Shown: piece after piece, positions 48,017 through 57,372 of the stretch
Position numbering within the stretch: position 1 is the first letter of the stretch
Layout of the letters: each line of letters starts with the position of its first letter
From: Streptomyces sp. NBC_01260
GTDB taxonomy: Bacteria > Actinomycetota > Actinomycetes > Streptomycetales > Streptomycetaceae
Direction of reading: 5' to 3'
Length of the DNA: 64,000 nucleotides
Assembly: GCF_036226405.1 (NCBI RefSeq)
Contig: NZ_CP108464.1
Span: forward strand, 1,054,001-1,118,000
Program-made: the position numbers and the translations under genes
The notes under the pieces: model-generated
Told to the model about the DNA's origin: nothing
The model's input: the letters and a program-made list of their open reading frames with translations, nothing else
Databases searched by the model: none

Positions 48017-49363
48017 ATGCACCCGAATGGCTCAGCTTTGCTCCTCACGCCCACGCGGCGCCGCACGGTGGGCGTGGTCATCGCCGCCGTACTCCTGCTC
48101 GTCGGCAGCTTGTTGCTCGCCTACCCCGACCGGGCCGGTGCCGCCGCCGACCCTCTCATTTCGCGTGGCAAGCCCGCCACCGCGTCTTCCAGCGAAGAAT
48201 CCGGCTTCGGCCCGCAGAACGCCTTCGACGGCGACCCGGCCACCCGCTGGGCGAGCGCCGAGGGCAAGGACCCGCAGTGGATTGGCGTCGACCTCGGTGC
48301 CACCGCCGACGTCACGCGGGTGAAGCTGAGTTGGGAGGCCGCGTACGCCAAGGCGTACCGGATCGAGATCTCCTCAGACGGCACCACCTGGTCGCGGCTC
48401 GCCGACGAGACGGCCGGCAACGGCGGCTCCGACGACTGGTCCGCCCTCTCGGGCAAGGGTCGCTATCTGCGCGTGTACGGCACCGCGCGCGGCACCTCCT
48501 ACGGTTACTCGCTGTACGAGGCCGAGGTGTACGGCACCCTCGACGGCGGACCCCCGTCCACCGGCGCCTTCACCGTGGTCGCGGCAGGTGACATCGCCGC
48601 CCAGTGCACCGCGTCCGACAGCAACTGCGCCCACCCCAAGACCGCCGCACTGGCCCAGAAGCTCAACCCGAAGTTCTATCTGACGATGGGCGACAACCAG
48701 TACGACGACGCCCGGATCGCCGACTTCCGCGCCTACTACGACAAGACCTGGGGCGCCTTCAAGGACAAGACGCACCCGGTGCCGGGCAACCACGAGACAT
48801 ACGACCCGGCCGGATCGCTGGTCGGCTACAAGACGTACTTCGGGGCGATCGCCTACCCGCAGGGGAAGAGCTACTACAGCTTCGACGAGGGCAATTGGCA
48901 CTTCATCGCCCTCGACTCCAACTCCTTGGACCAGAGCGCCCAGACCGACTGGCTGAAGGCCGACCTCGCCAAGAACAGCAAGGCGTGCATCGCCGCCTAC
49001 TGGCACCACCCGCTGTACTCCTCTGGCGGTCACGGCAACGACCCGGTCAGCAGGCCGGTCTGGAAGATCCTGTACGGGGCCAAGGCCGACCTCGTGCTCA
49101 ACGGGCACGACCACCACTACGAGCGGTTCGCCCCGCAGAACCCCGACGGGAAGGCCACCGCCGACGGAATCACCGAGATAGTCGGCGGCATGGGCGGCGC
49201 CGAGCCGTACCCCATCGAGAACGTCCAGCCCAACAGTCAGAAGCGGATCAGCGGTGAATACGGCGTTCTGAAACTGGACTTCACCGACTCCGGCTACAGC
49301 TGGAGCTACGTCGGCACCGACGGCAAGGCCAAGGACACCAGCCCGAAGTACGCCTGCCACTGA
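48017..49363 (+). CDS. Secreted discoidin-domain metallophosphoesterase
   Basis: 448 residues from ATG at 48017. Signal peptide RRTVGVVIAAVLLLVGSLLL with a likely cleavage after AGAAA. Residues ~45-165: F5/8 type C (discoidin) carbohydrate-binding domain (GKPATASSSEE, NAFDGDPATRWAS, WIGVDLGA). Residues ~185-440: calcineurin-like phosphoesterase with MGDNQYDD, VPGNHETYD, AAYWHHPLYSSG and NGHDHHYERFAP, the dinuclear metal site. It likely cleaves phosphoesters outside the cell. It is followed without a gap by an MFS gene. Confidence 0.9.
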   Translation: MHPNGSALLLTPTRRRTVGVVIAAVLLLVGSLLLAYPDRAGAAADPLISRGKPATASSSEESGFGPQNAFDGDPATRWASAEGKDPQWIGVDLGATADVTRVKLSWEAAYAKAYRIEISSDGTTWSRLADETAGNGGSDDWSALSGKGRYLRVYGTARGTSYGYSLYEAEVYGTLDGGPPSTGAFTVVAAGDIAAQCTASDSNCAHPKTAALAQKLNPKFYLTMGDNQYDDARIADFRAYYDKTWGAFKDKTHPVPGNHETYDPAGSLVGYKTYFGAIAYPQGKSYYSFDEGNWHFIALDSNSLDQSAQTDWLKADLAKNSKACIAAYWHHPLYSSGGHGNDPVSRPVWKILYGAKADLVLNGHDHHYERFAPQNPDGKATADGITEIVGGMGGAEPYPIENVQPNSQKRISGEYGVLKLDFTDSGYSWSYVGTDGKAKDTSPKYACH

Positions 49364-50661
49364 TGTATCTGGCGACCACAGGCCGCCGGGACGCGTCGGC
49401 CCCGCCCCGCACCGGCGGGGCGGTCCGACGCGTCCCCGGCACCGTCCTGGCACTCGGCACGGTCAGCCTCGTCACCGACATCTCCTCCGAGATGGTCACC
49501 GCGGTGCTGCCGCTCTACCTCGTCCTCGGACTCGGTCTCTCACCTCTCCAATTCGGCTTCCTGGACGGCATGTTCAACGGCGCCGCCTCCGTCGTGCGGC
49601 TGCTCGGCGGACAGGCCGCCGACCGTGGCCACCGGCACAAACGGGTCGCCGGGATCGGCTACGCCCTCTCCGCCTGTTCCCGGCTCGGCCTGCTGCTCGC
49701 GGGCGGCGCCACCGCCGGGATCGCGGCTGCCCTCGCCACCGACCGGGTCGGCAAAGGTATCCGTACGGCGCCCCGTGACGCGCTGATCACCCTGAGCAGC
49801 CGGCCCGAGGCGCTCGGCCGGTCCTTCGGCGTGCACCGGGCGATGGACACCACCGGCGCCCTGCTCGGCCCGCTCGCCGCGTTCGCGCTGCTCTGGGCGA
49901 CCGCCGACGCCTACGACGCCGTGTTCGTCGCCAGTTTCTGCGTCGGCCTGCTCGGGGTACTGCTCCTCGTCCTGTACGTTCCCGGGCACCACCCGGCACC
50001 ACCCACGAAATCAATTCAGCCCAAACGCAACGTATTTGGCGCACTCCGTGATCGCGACTTCCGGCGGATCCTCGGAGCCGCCACCCTGCTCGGTGCCGCC
50101 ACCGTCGGTGACGCCTTCGTCTACCTGCTGCTCCAACGCTGCCTCGGTCTCCCTGTCGGCTGGTTCCCGCTGCTGCCGCTCGGCGCGGCGGCGTGCTATC
50201 TGCTGCTCGCGGTCCCGGCGGGCCGGATCGCGGACCGGGTCGGCCGACGGCTGCCGTTCCTGTACGGCCACGTCGCGCTGCTCGGCGTGTACGCCACGCT
50301 CCTCGCCCCGACCGGCGGCCCGGCCCCGCTCCTGCTTGCTCTCGTCCTCGCGCTGCTCGGCGTCTTCTACGCAACCACCGACGGGGTACTGATGGCCCTC
50401 GCCGGACCGGTGCTGCCCGCCTACGGCAGGGCGGGCGGACTCGCCCTGCTCCAGACCGGCCAGGCGCTGGCTCGGATGCTCGCCGCGGCGGGCTTCGGCG
50501 CCGCGTGGACTGTGTGGGGGCCGCGCGCCGCGCTGTGGGCCGCGATATCGGCCCTGCTCGCCGCGCTCGCGGGCGGCTGGGCGCTGCTGCCGCGCAACCC
50601 GTCCGGCACCCCGGCCCACGAGGGGCCGGGAGCCCCGATCCCCGAGAGGCGGACCGCATGA
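49363..50661 (+). CDS. MFS transporter
   Basis: 432 residues; start and preceding stop share one base (TGATG). 12 helices; TDISSEMVTAVLPLYLVLGL in helix 1 and DRVGKGIRTAPRDALI in the first half are typical of the MFS group near YfcJ/fosmidomycin-type exporters. Coupled to a secreted phosphoesterase and a propeller protein, it may import the product of the former or export a compound they act on. Confidence 0.8.
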   Translation: MYLATTGRRDASAPPRTGGAVRRVPGTVLALGTVSLVTDISSEMVTAVLPLYLVLGLGLSPLQFGFLDGMFNGAASVVRLLGGQAADRGHRHKRVAGIGYALSACSRLGLLLAGGATAGIAAALATDRVGKGIRTAPRDALITLSSRPEALGRSFGVHRAMDTTGALLGPLAAFALLWATADAYDAVFVASFCVGLLGVLLLVLYVPGHHPAPPTKSIQPKRNVFGALRDRDFRRILGAATLLGAATVGDAFVYLLLQRCLGLPVGWFPLLPLGAAACYLLLAVPAGRIADRVGRRLPFLYGHVALLGVYATLLAPTGGPAPLLLALVLALLGVFYATTDGVLMALAGPVLPAYGRAGGLALLQTGQALARMLAAAGFGAAWTVWGPRAALWAAISALLAALAGGWALLPRNPSGTPAHEGPGAPIPERRTA

Positions 50662-51674
50662 GTGTCAGGTTCCCGAGACCCGCGACCCCGATGGGCCCCC
50701 GGGCCCGTATCGCCGTCGTGGTGGCCGCGGTGCTGCTCCTCACGGGCGGCTCCGTCGGGTACGCCCTGCATGCGAGCCACCGATCGGCGCGGCAACAAGC
50801 GGACGCCGACGCCTCGTTCACTCTCCACGGGCCCGCGCTGTACTTCCGGGACACGGCCACAGGACGCGTCGCGCACAAGCCGCTCGCCGGAACCCCCGGC
50901 GCCCGCACCCCCGGCGGCCCCGCCTGCGACCGGTTCTACGCCTCAGGTGATACCGCGCTCTGCCTGCGCGCCAAGCCGGGGGTGCTGCCGAAGACATACG
51001 CAATCGTTCTCGACCGGCGACTGCGCGAGATGCGCCGGATCACCGTGCCGGGCGTTCCCACCCGCGCCCGCGTCTCCGCCTCCGGACAGATACTGTCCTG
51101 GACGGTGTTCGCCACCGGCGACTCGTACGCCACCACCGCCTTCTCCACGCGGACCGCCGTCCTCGACCTGCGCACCGGCTACCTCATCAAGTCCATGGAG
51201 GAGATCCCTCTCACCATCGACGGTGTCCGCTACCACGCCCCCGATGTCAACTACTGGGGGGTGACCTTCGCCCGCGACGACAAGCGCTTCTACGCGACCG
51301 TCTCCACCAAGGGCCGTACCTACCTCGTCGAGGGGAACATGGAGGACTGGTCGGCGAAGGCGCTGCGGCAGAACGCCGAGTGTCCCTCACTGTCTCCGGA
51401 CAACACCCGGATCGCCTTCAAGAAGAAAGTTTCCGACGACCCGGCCGCGCCCTGGCGGCTGTACGTCCTCGATCTGCGGACCATGCGCGAGACGCCGCTC
51501 GCCGAGACACGCAGCGTCGATGATCAGGCGGCCTGGCTGGACGACGGCACGGTCGCCTACGCGTTGCCGGGCGCGGCCGGCCGGGCGAGCGACATCTGGA
51601 CCGTCCCCGCAGACGGTACCGGGGCACCCCATGTGGCCGTGACGGGCGGGTCGTCACCGGTGGTGGTGGGCTGA
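50658..51674 (+). CDS. Membrane-anchored TolB/PD40-like beta-propeller protein
   Basis: 338 residues, ATGA overlap with the MFS gene. One N-terminal transmembrane helix or signal (RIAVVVAAVLLLTGGSVGYAL), then beta-propeller blades: PSLSPDNTRIAFKKKV with RLYVLDLRTMRETPL is a clear PD40 repeat, and AWLDDGTVAYALPG another. Likely faces the outside. Third gene of the operon; role unknown. Confidence 0.75.
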   Translation: MSVRFPRPATPMGPRARIAVVVAAVLLLTGGSVGYALHASHRSARQQADADASFTLHGPALYFRDTATGRVAHKPLAGTPGARTPGGPACDRFYASGDTALCLRAKPGVLPKTYAIVLDRRLREMRRITVPGVPTRARVSASGQILSWTVFATGDSYATTAFSTRTAVLDLRTGYLIKSMEEIPLTIDGVRYHAPDVNYWGVTFARDDKRFYATVSTKGRTYLVEGNMEDWSAKALRQNAECPSLSPDNTRIAFKKKVSDDPAAPWRLYVLDLRTMRETPLAETRSVDDQAAWLDDGTVAYALPGAAGRASDIWTVPADGTGAPHVAVTGGSSPVVVG

Positions 51675-51754
51675 GCGAGGTGGCCCGGGGCGGGAGCGGC
51701 CCACCCGGCAGGCGGCCATCGTCCCTGCCGAGCGGTGGGCCGGAGGCGTGGTAC

Positions 51755-51780
51755 GAGGGGCCGGCAGGCGCCGGCCCCTC
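51755..51780 (+). terminator. Terminator hairpin of the phosphoesterase operon
   Basis: Perfect 11-bp stem (GAGGGGCCGGC, loop AGGC) about 80 bases after the propeller gene stop. It could also serve the convergent gene on the other strand. Confidence 0.75.
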
Positions 51781-51804
51781 ACCTCACCTCACCTCACCTC
51801 ACCT
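51778..51804. repeat. Pentanucleotide tandem repeat (CTCAC)5
   Basis: Five uninterrupted copies of CTCAC starting within the terminator right arm. A simple slippage-prone repeat in non-coding DNA. Confidence 0.9.
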
Positions 51805-51824
51805 GGAAGAGTCCCGCTTTCGGC

Positions 51825-52139
51825 TCAGGCGCTGTGCCGTGTGTGGGTGAGGAGGGCAGCGCGTGCCGCAGGACCGACACCGTCGGCGATCAGATTGTCG
51901 AGGGTGAGCAGGAGCTGCTGCGGGATCGGGCTGGGTTGCGGGTAGGCGGCGTGGATCTGCAGGCCGGCCGACAGGCCCTGGTCGGTCTCCGACATCTTCC
52001 CGAAGACCGAGCATCGTACGCTCTTTGTGTCCTTCTCCACGACAGTGCGGTTGCCTATCAGGGTCCGCGTGTTGGCGATGCACATGCGGCCGCATCGTGC
52101 AACGGAGAGCCCGCAGCCCTCCGCCGGGCGAAGGCCCAT
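51825..52139 (-). CDS. Hypothetical protein, possibly the C-terminal part of a larger gene
   Basis: 104 residues with good GC3 bias in the second half: RTLIGNRTVVEKDTKSVRC, SVFGKMSETDQGLSAGLQIH and LLLTLDNLIADGVGPAARAA. No domain recognised, no signal peptide. The N-terminal ~20 residues are Cys/Arg-rich and may not be coding; a start at the internal ATG (MCIANTR) is plausible. It follows the LysR gene on the same strand with a 63-base gap. Confidence 0.4.
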   Translation of the reverse strand: MGLRPAEGCGLSVARCGRMCIANTRTLIGNRTVVEKDTKSVRCSVFGKMSETDQGLSAGLQIHAAYPQPSPIPQQLLLTLDNLIADGVGPAARAALLTHTRHSA

Positions 52140-52202
52140 CAGGGAAAGCAGCAGGTGCGCGTACAGGGCGGTGACCGGACATTGACCTGGACGCGGCGAC
52201 GC

Positions 52203-53111
52203 TCAGCTCCGATACCCGAGCGGACGGGCCGATGCGACAGCTGTGGCGAGCCGGTCGAGGAGGGGCGTCGCGCAGGGATGGGGATCGCGGAGCGGTCCGA
52301 TCGCGTAGATACCCCGGGTCGGGGGATCGACGAGGCCCACGGTGGTGACGTCGCTGCGCAGTGCGCACGTCAGCACCCCGGGGATCAGTGCGATGGCGTG
52401 ACCGGTTGCGACCAGGGCCAGCTTGCCGGGCAGATCGGCCGCGGCGAGGTCGATGCGGGCGCCGACCCCGGCGCGGGCGGCGTGCCGGCGCAGAAGCGCC
52501 GCCGAGCCGTCGTTGTCCTCGACCCAGGTCTGGTCGGCCAGCGTCTGGATGTGCACGGGACCGCGCCCGGCGTGCGGATGGTCGACTGGTAGTGCGACGA
52601 CCATGTCATCCAGCCCGAGGAACCGCCGGTCGATCCGCGGGTCATGGGGAACCCCGGGTGGTGCGTCGGTGACGACAGCGATGTCGAGATCGCCCGTGAT
52701 CACGCGCTGGTGCAGCTGCTCGCTCAGGCCGGGCAGCAGGCTCCACCGGATGGATCCGGTGTGCTTCAACAGGTCCCTGATCGCCTCGGGGACGATCCCT
52801 GCGGCCAGTGAAGGTGTCGCACCGACGGCCAGTGGTCGGCCGAACGCCCCGTCGCGAACGTCCCGTACGGCGCGAACGGCGCGGTCGGCCTCGTTGAGCG
52901 TGACCAGGGCGTGGCGCCGGAACACCTCACCGGCCGGTGTCGGGCGCACACCGCGTGCATGGCGCTCCAGCAGGGGCACGCCGAGTTGCCGCTCCAGGCC
53001 GGCGATCTGCCGGGAGACGGCCGACTGCGTGTGGTTCAGCTCGGCAGCCGCCGCCGACAGAGACCCGAGACGGCACACCGTCACGAAACTTCGCCACACC
53101 GTCAGATCCAT
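52203..53111 (-). CDS. LysR-family transcriptional regulator
   Basis: 302 residues. N-terminal HTH: VWRSFVTVCRLGSLSAAAAE and LNHTQSAVSRQIAGLERQLG; the rest is a type 2 periplasmic-binding-like effector domain. Divergent from the oxidoreductase gene 95 bases away, with a perfect palindrome between them, so it probably controls that gene and itself. Confidence 0.9.
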   Translation of the reverse strand: MDLTVWRSFVTVCRLGSLSAAAAELNHTQSAVSRQIAGLERQLGVPLLERHARGVRPTPAGEVFRRHALVTLNEADRAVRAVRDVRDGAFGRPLAVGATPSLAAGIVPEAIRDLLKHTGSIRWSLLPGLSEQLHQRVITGDLDIAVVTDAPPGVPHDPRIDRRFLGLDDMVVALPVDHPHAGRGPVHIQTLADQTWVEDNDGSAALLRRHAARAGVGARIDLAAADLPGKLALVATGHAIALIPGVLTCALRSDVTTVGLVDPPTRGIYAIGPLRDPHPCATPLLDRLATAVASARPLGYRS

Positions 53112-53139
53112 GGCGCCAGTATGACCTGGTGGTATGCGT

Positions 53140-53164
53140 ATGCCGCAGGGGTGCCCTGCGGCAT
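53140..53164. promoter_or_regulatory. Perfect 25-bp palindrome, likely LysR operator
   Basis: ATGCCGCAGGG, three-base centre GTG, then the exact reverse complement CCCTGCGGCAT. It lies 29 bases from the lysR start and 43 from the oxidoreductase start. Confidence 0.8.
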
Positions 53165-53206
53165 CTGCGCTTGTCGCAGGTGTCGCGGCCTACCACTGTG
53201 GCGTGC

Positions 53207-54364
53207 ATGACCACATCACACACGATCGCCGTCCTCGGCCTGGGGCGCATGGGCGGTGCGATCGCGGCACGACTTGCCGCCCAGGGCCGGGATGTTGTGG
53301 GCTGGACCCGTTCAGGGCGCACGCCGGGAGCCGTCAGGACGACCAGCGACCCGAACGACGCTGTGGCGAAGGCCGGCCTGGTGCTCCTGGCACTGTTCGA
53401 CGGCCCGGCCTGCCGGCAGGTCCTCGACGACGTCCGCGACTCGCTGCAGGCCGGCACCCTCGTGCTGAACACCAGCACCATCGCCCCCGCCGAAGCGGCG
53501 GAGCTGGCCCGGCAACTCGGCCCGTCCTACGTCCACGCGCCCGTCCTCGGCTCCGTTCCGGCTGTCGCCGCCGGTGCCCTGCAGATTCTTGCTGCCGCCG
53601 ACCAGGACACGCTCGACCGAGTCCGGCCGGTCCTGGAATCGCTGGGCACCGTGCGGCACGTCGATGACGCCTGCACCGCCGCCGCCCTCAAGCTGATCGC
53701 CAACAGCAGCCTCACCGGCGCCGTCCTCGCACTGCGTGACTCACTGCGGCAGGCCGACGCCCTCGGCCTGTCCCGTGCCCAGGTGCTGGACGTCCTCGAA
53801 TTCGGCCAGCTCGGCGGCCTCGTGACCCGCAAACGCCCCTTCCTCGCTGACCAGCCGGGTACTGCCACGGCCGAATTCACCATCGGTGCGCTGGCCAAGG
53901 ACATGGCTCTGCTGGCCGCCGCGTCCCACACCCCCCTGCGCAGCGCAGTCGGCCTGACCGACACCCCAGCCGCCCAGGAGGCAGACATCGCGGTTGCCGC
54001 CACGGTCCCCGCCGTGGAGGACGCCGTGCTCGAACCGCTTCGCGCCTACATCCGCGGACATGCCACCGGCGACCCCTCCCACTTCCGTGACGCGTTCCTG
54101 CCCACCGCCCACATCGAGGGAGTCCGGGACGGCGCTCTCGTCTCCTGGCCCGTTGACGAATACTGCACCCTCTTCCAAGGCCGGCCGGCCCCGGACGAAC
54201 CGACCCGCTCCCGCCGCATCGATGCCATCGACGTCCACGGCACCGTGGCGACCGCAACCCTGACGCTCTCGCACGGCGCGGACACCTTCACCGACATCTT
54301 CCTGCTGGTTCGCGTCCACGACAGCTGGCGCATTGCCAACAAGGCTTATCACCGGCACTCCTGA
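53207..54364 (+). CDS. NAD(P)-dependent beta-hydroxyacid-dehydrogenase-like oxidoreductase fused to an NTF2-like domain
   Basis: 385 residues from ATG at 53207. Residues ~1-165: Rossmann fold IAVLGLGRMGGAIAARLAAQ (GxGxxG) with NTSTIAPAEAAEL, as in 6-phosphogluconate/3-hydroxyisobutyrate dehydrogenases; ~166-275: helical domain with the catalytic-Lys region AALKLIANSSLTGAVLA. Residues ~275-385 are an NTF2-like (lumazine-binding/SnoaL-type) domain: AFLPTAHIEGVRDGALVSWP and WRIANKAYH. The fusion is unusual. Regulated by the adjacent LysR. Confidence 0.85.
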   Translation: MTTSHTIAVLGLGRMGGAIAARLAAQGRDVVGWTRSGRTPGAVRTTSDPNDAVAKAGLVLLALFDGPACRQVLDDVRDSLQAGTLVLNTSTIAPAEAAELARQLGPSYVHAPVLGSVPAVAAGALQILAAADQDTLDRVRPVLESLGTVRHVDDACTAAALKLIANSSLTGAVLALRDSLRQADALGLSRAQVLDVLEFGQLGGLVTRKRPFLADQPGTATAEFTIGALAKDMALLAAASHTPLRSAVGLTDTPAAQEADIAVAATVPAVEDAVLEPLRAYIRGHATGDPSHFRDAFLPTAHIEGVRDGALVSWPVDEYCTLFQGRPAPDEPTRSRRIDAIDVHGTVATATLTLSHGADTFTDIFLLVRVHDSWRIANKAYHRHS

Positions 54365-54548
54365 GCGGGCCGGAAGCAGCCTTCGAAGGGAGTTCCCGCT
54401 TGATTCTGTCGGGGATCTTGTAGTAATCGAGGTCAGTCGCTGGCGTTCCGCCAGGGCTTCGGCCGGGGGATGCTGTGTTGGCCCAGGAAGTGGCGGAGGA
54501 GAACCGGCGTTCTGGATCGGTGGCAGTCGCTGTCCTGATGACCTCCAG

Positions 54549-55037
54549 TTACTGAGGTGTCCCGCGCCACTCCTTCTCCTCGTCGCCGGCGTCCAAGAGG
54601 AGACGGAGCGCCCGGCCCAAGGCGAACACGGTTGTCCGGATGTCGATCAGCGATCCGCGCACGAACTCCTCTGGTGCCATGCAGCGCGTCGACCCGGGCA
54701 GCCGGTCCGCCTCCCGAGCGAAGGGCCCCACCCGGTATTCGTCCAAGTCGCACAGCACCATGCGGTGCTCGTTGAGGTCGTACAACATGCATCTGTCATA
54801 GAAGCCGACTGCGACAAATCCGGCTTCCTCCACGGCCGGATGGGCAGAGAGGACGGATTCCAGCGCGGCATGATTCGGGGAAGGGGCTGGGCCCTGAACC
54901 GTGCCATCGGGCTGTCAGGAGCTGCCCGACCTCCATGGTGTGAGCGAGTCGGGTGGTAGAGAACCTCGCCGCTCATCCATGGGTAGACCAGTACGAGGCC
55001 GTCGTCTGTGGTGAAGGAGTGCCGCATCCGAGCGGCT
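54549..55037 (-). pseudogene. Protein-kinase-fold gene remnant, frameshifted and truncated
   Basis: One frame gives RHSFTTDDGLVLVYPWMSGE then SPMARFRAQPLPRIM; a shift near 54870 leads to AALESVLSAHPAVEEAGFVA, MLYDLNEHRMVLCDLDEY (catalytic-loop and metal Asp region), MAPEEFVRGSLIDIRT and a normal stop. This is the C-lobe of a small Ser/Thr-kinase or phosphotransferase-like protein. The N-lobe is missing. Confidence 0.6.
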
Positions 55038-55039
55038 CG

Positions 55040-55209
55040 GGGATGAGCGGTGGAGTCGGCTCCTGGCTTTCTCCAGTGGTGGGCAGGGCACCGTGGTGAA
55101 GCAGACCGCCATCCGCGACGGCAGCGTGCTGCTGGCCGTCTCCGGCTCCCCGGCCCTCGTCGACCGGCACCTCGACAAGGCCCTCGCTAAAGTGACAACG
55201 GCCGGCTGA
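55040..55209 (+). pseudogene. C-terminal fragment of a sensor-domain or lipoprotein gene
   Basis: The frame ending TGA at 55207 reads GQGTVVKQTAIRDGSVLLAV then SGSPALVDRHLDKALAKV. Composition and GC3 bias are those of a true gene end, reminiscent of PknH-like extracellular domain proteins. No start upstream; it is fused to kinase debris on the other strand. Confidence 0.4.
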
Positions 55210-55224
55210 CCGGCTCCGGAAACA

Positions 55225-55259
55225 CTTCTGCCCCCGACTGCTGTGGTCGAGGGCAGAAG
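55225..55259 (+). terminator. Terminator hairpin
   Basis: CTTCTGCCCCCGAC pairs with GTCGAGGGCAGAAG (one mismatch) around a seven-base loop, directly after the fragment ending at 55209. It probably served the lost gene. Confidence 0.65.
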
Positions 55260-55420
55260 CACTGCGTGACGCGCGCCGCCACACAGTCCGGCAGATGCCT
55301 GATGACGCGGGTGGTCGGCCGAGAGCTGAGCGTGACCGGCCGCGCCCGGTGCGGCAGCAGGGCCCCGGTACGGGGGCAGGGCCCTGCCCCCGTGAGGTGC
55401 CGCCCTGCGGCGGCGGTGCG

Positions 55421-55636
55421 TCAGCTCTGGGCGGTGTCGTCGCCCGTCTGCCCGGCGTCCTCGGCTGCGCCTGTCTTCTCGCGCATCTTGCGCACCAGCT
55501 CCGCCTTCTGGTCGGCGGCGCCCTGGCGGTCGAGATTGCGGTGCGGACCGTTGTTCTGCCGCTCGGCGCGGGACAGCCTCTTGCGCTGGCCGCCGCCCAT
55601 GCCCACGGGGTTGTTGATGTTCTTGCTCACGGTCAC
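55421..55636 (-). CDS. DUF6243 family small basic protein
   Basis: 71 residues: MTVSKNINNPVGMGGGQRKR then LSRAERQNNGPHRNLDRQGA, a strongly conserved Streptomyces DUF6243 sequence. Soluble, charged, no motif of known function. Intact gene in a region of debris. Confidence 0.88.
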   Translation of the reverse strand: MTVSKNINNPVGMGGGQRKRLSRAERQNNGPHRNLDRQGAADQKAELVRKMREKTGAAEDAGQTGDDTAQS

Positions 55637-55708
55637 GGGTTCTCCCGGAATGAAGTGGAGTGATCTACGGATTCATCGGTGAGGGACGGGCGGCGACGTC
55701 GAAGGACG

Positions 55709-56834
55709 TCAGCAGGGGCCCATCACGCGCTCACTCGTAAATCGGGGTCTGGAAGAACATGCCCAAGACGTTACCCGGTTCCGTCGGCCCCGCGCACCAA
55801 GCTCCTCGCCACCCCGGCGTCGGCCGAGCCATCGGCGAGCACCCGGGGTCGGCCGTTTCCCTCCAGGAATCCCAGCACCGGCAGCATCCCGGATCCTCCT
55901 CAGACCTTCACGGCCCATACGTCCCCTGCTGAGCCCGTCGCCGTCGATGTCGTCGGCACCGACGAGCTGGTTGTGGATGCCGAAGCCGTGGCCGACCTTC
56001 ACGTGCGGCTTGAACAGCTTCGCGGTGTCGCCTGTGCCGGCGTAGAAGTACAGGTCACCGGCCGGGGTACGGGCGAAGACGTCACCGATTCCGTCGCCGT
56101 TGACATCGTTGGCACCGACGATCTGGTCGTACCGGTGCCAGTTCCTGTCAGGAGCTTCGGCATACTTCTTGAAGGGCGTGGAGCCGACGTTGCCGGTCCC
56201 CTTGTACGTGGAGAGGCCGCCCCAGGTCGTGCGCGCCAGCAGGTCGCCGATGCCGTCGCCGTCCAGGTCGCCGGGCGAGAAGACCTTGCTGTAGACCTGC
56301 CAGCCGTTACCGGACCAGGAGACGTGGCCGGTACCCTCCGGGCCCTGGCTCTGGTGAAGAGAGAGCTTGCCCGACGCCGACAGCGTGAGGACCTCGGGCT
56401 TCCCGCTGCCGTCGAGGTCGCCCGGCGTGATGATGTCCTTGAACATCTCGTTCCGGTCGCTGCTGTTGATCGTGTACGGGTGAGCGCCGGACGAGTCCGC
56501 GTTGACGTACAGGACGCCGTCCAGGCCCCGGTACATGAGGTCGCTGTAGCCGTCGCCGTTCACATCGAGGCGCGGCTTGGCGGGAATGACCGCCGCCTTC
56601 GCACCTTCGACACCCTTGGCGCCCGACTTCTTCGCGGGGCGCTCGGGGAGTGTGAGGGTCGGCTGGGCGCCGGCCTCGGGTGCGGTGCCGACCGGCGCGG
56701 GCGACTGGCCGTCGGCCGAGGCCCGGGGCGGCCAGCACCATGCCGGCGGAGAGAACGAGTGCGGTGCAGGCCGCGAGCCGGCGTGCGCGTTTGGCGCGTG
56801 CGGGCATTGCGCGGCCGGGTTCCACAGAAGACAA
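55709..56834 (-). pseudogene. Secreted FG-GAP (VCBS) repeat protein, broken by frameshifts
   Basis: The signal peptide (RLAACTALVLSAGMVLAAPG) is in one frame; a one-base shift near 56730 is required to enter GAQPTLTLPERPAKK and the FG-GAP repeats: DVNGDGYSDLMYRGLDG, PGDLDGSGKPEVL, PGDLDGDGIGDLLA, ANDVNGDGIGDVFAR and ADDIDGDG. A second lesion after DGDGLS (near 55940) destroys the C-terminus, which turns into Arg/Gly-rich nonsense. The intact ancestor was a beta-propeller secreted protein with Ca-binding DxDxDG loops. Confidence 0.8.
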
Positions 56835-56987
56835 CGCCCCCAGGGGTACGTGGTGGAACCGGGAGAAACGCCTTCTCGGGTGCGCTACATGCGCGGTGAG
56901 GCATTCCCGGGATGTTCACAGACTCTACAACGCGGCTCCCCACCACCGGAGTTCCGGGGACGGGGCGCCGCGGGACCGGCGGGACTC

Positions 56988-57045
56988 TCAGCACGTGTTG
57001 TTGTAGATGTCCCAGCCGTAGCCGACCTCCACGCCCTTGTCGACC
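56988..57045 (-). pseudogene. C-terminal tail of a second FG-GAP-like gene
   Basis: Reads KVDKGVEVGYGWDIYNNTC then stop; GWDIYN is the blade-start motif of Streptomyces FG-GAP proteins. Only ~19 codons survive before a junction with DUF317 sequence on the other strand. Confidence 0.4.
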
Positions 57046-57372
57046 TTGCTCAACGCGTTCCTGGACACGCACCGCACCTGGCAGAAGTGGCGAACCCGGT
57101 CCGACGAGACCACCCACACAATTCACGAAGACCAGACCCTGCGCATCGAGCCCGTCCACGAGGCCCCCGCCCGCGAAACCGCCTGGCCCGTGGCCGCCTA
57201 CGAGATCCCCGTCTCCGACCGCGCACGGGTCCTCACCGCGACCGGCGCCACACCGGCCCCCGTGCTGCAGGAACTCCTGGATCACCTCACCTGCGGAGAC
57301 GGGTGGGATCCGACCGACGTCACCACGGTGGACGAGAAGGCCGAGCGCAGAGCCTCCCAGACGACCTCGTAG
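57046..57372 (+). pseudogene. DUF317 domain fragment
   Basis: LLNAFLDTHRTWQKWRTRSD, RETAWPVAAYEIPVSDRARV and TGATPAPVLQELLDHL are typical of the DUF317 repeat proteins of Streptomyces plasmids and integrative elements. It starts at a junction with the FG-GAP tail, has no own start or ribosome site, and loses frame after VTTVDEKA, continuing in another frame as LPDDLVEAEREWRAAYRA. Confidence 0.6.

Noticed and set aside
55800..55915. 38-codon ORF (MLPVLGFLEGNGRPRV...) with a GGAGG site inside the FG-GAP remnant
   Set aside because: It lies within the destroyed C-terminus of the FG-GAP gene and has no family or conservation evidence; a chance start is as likely.
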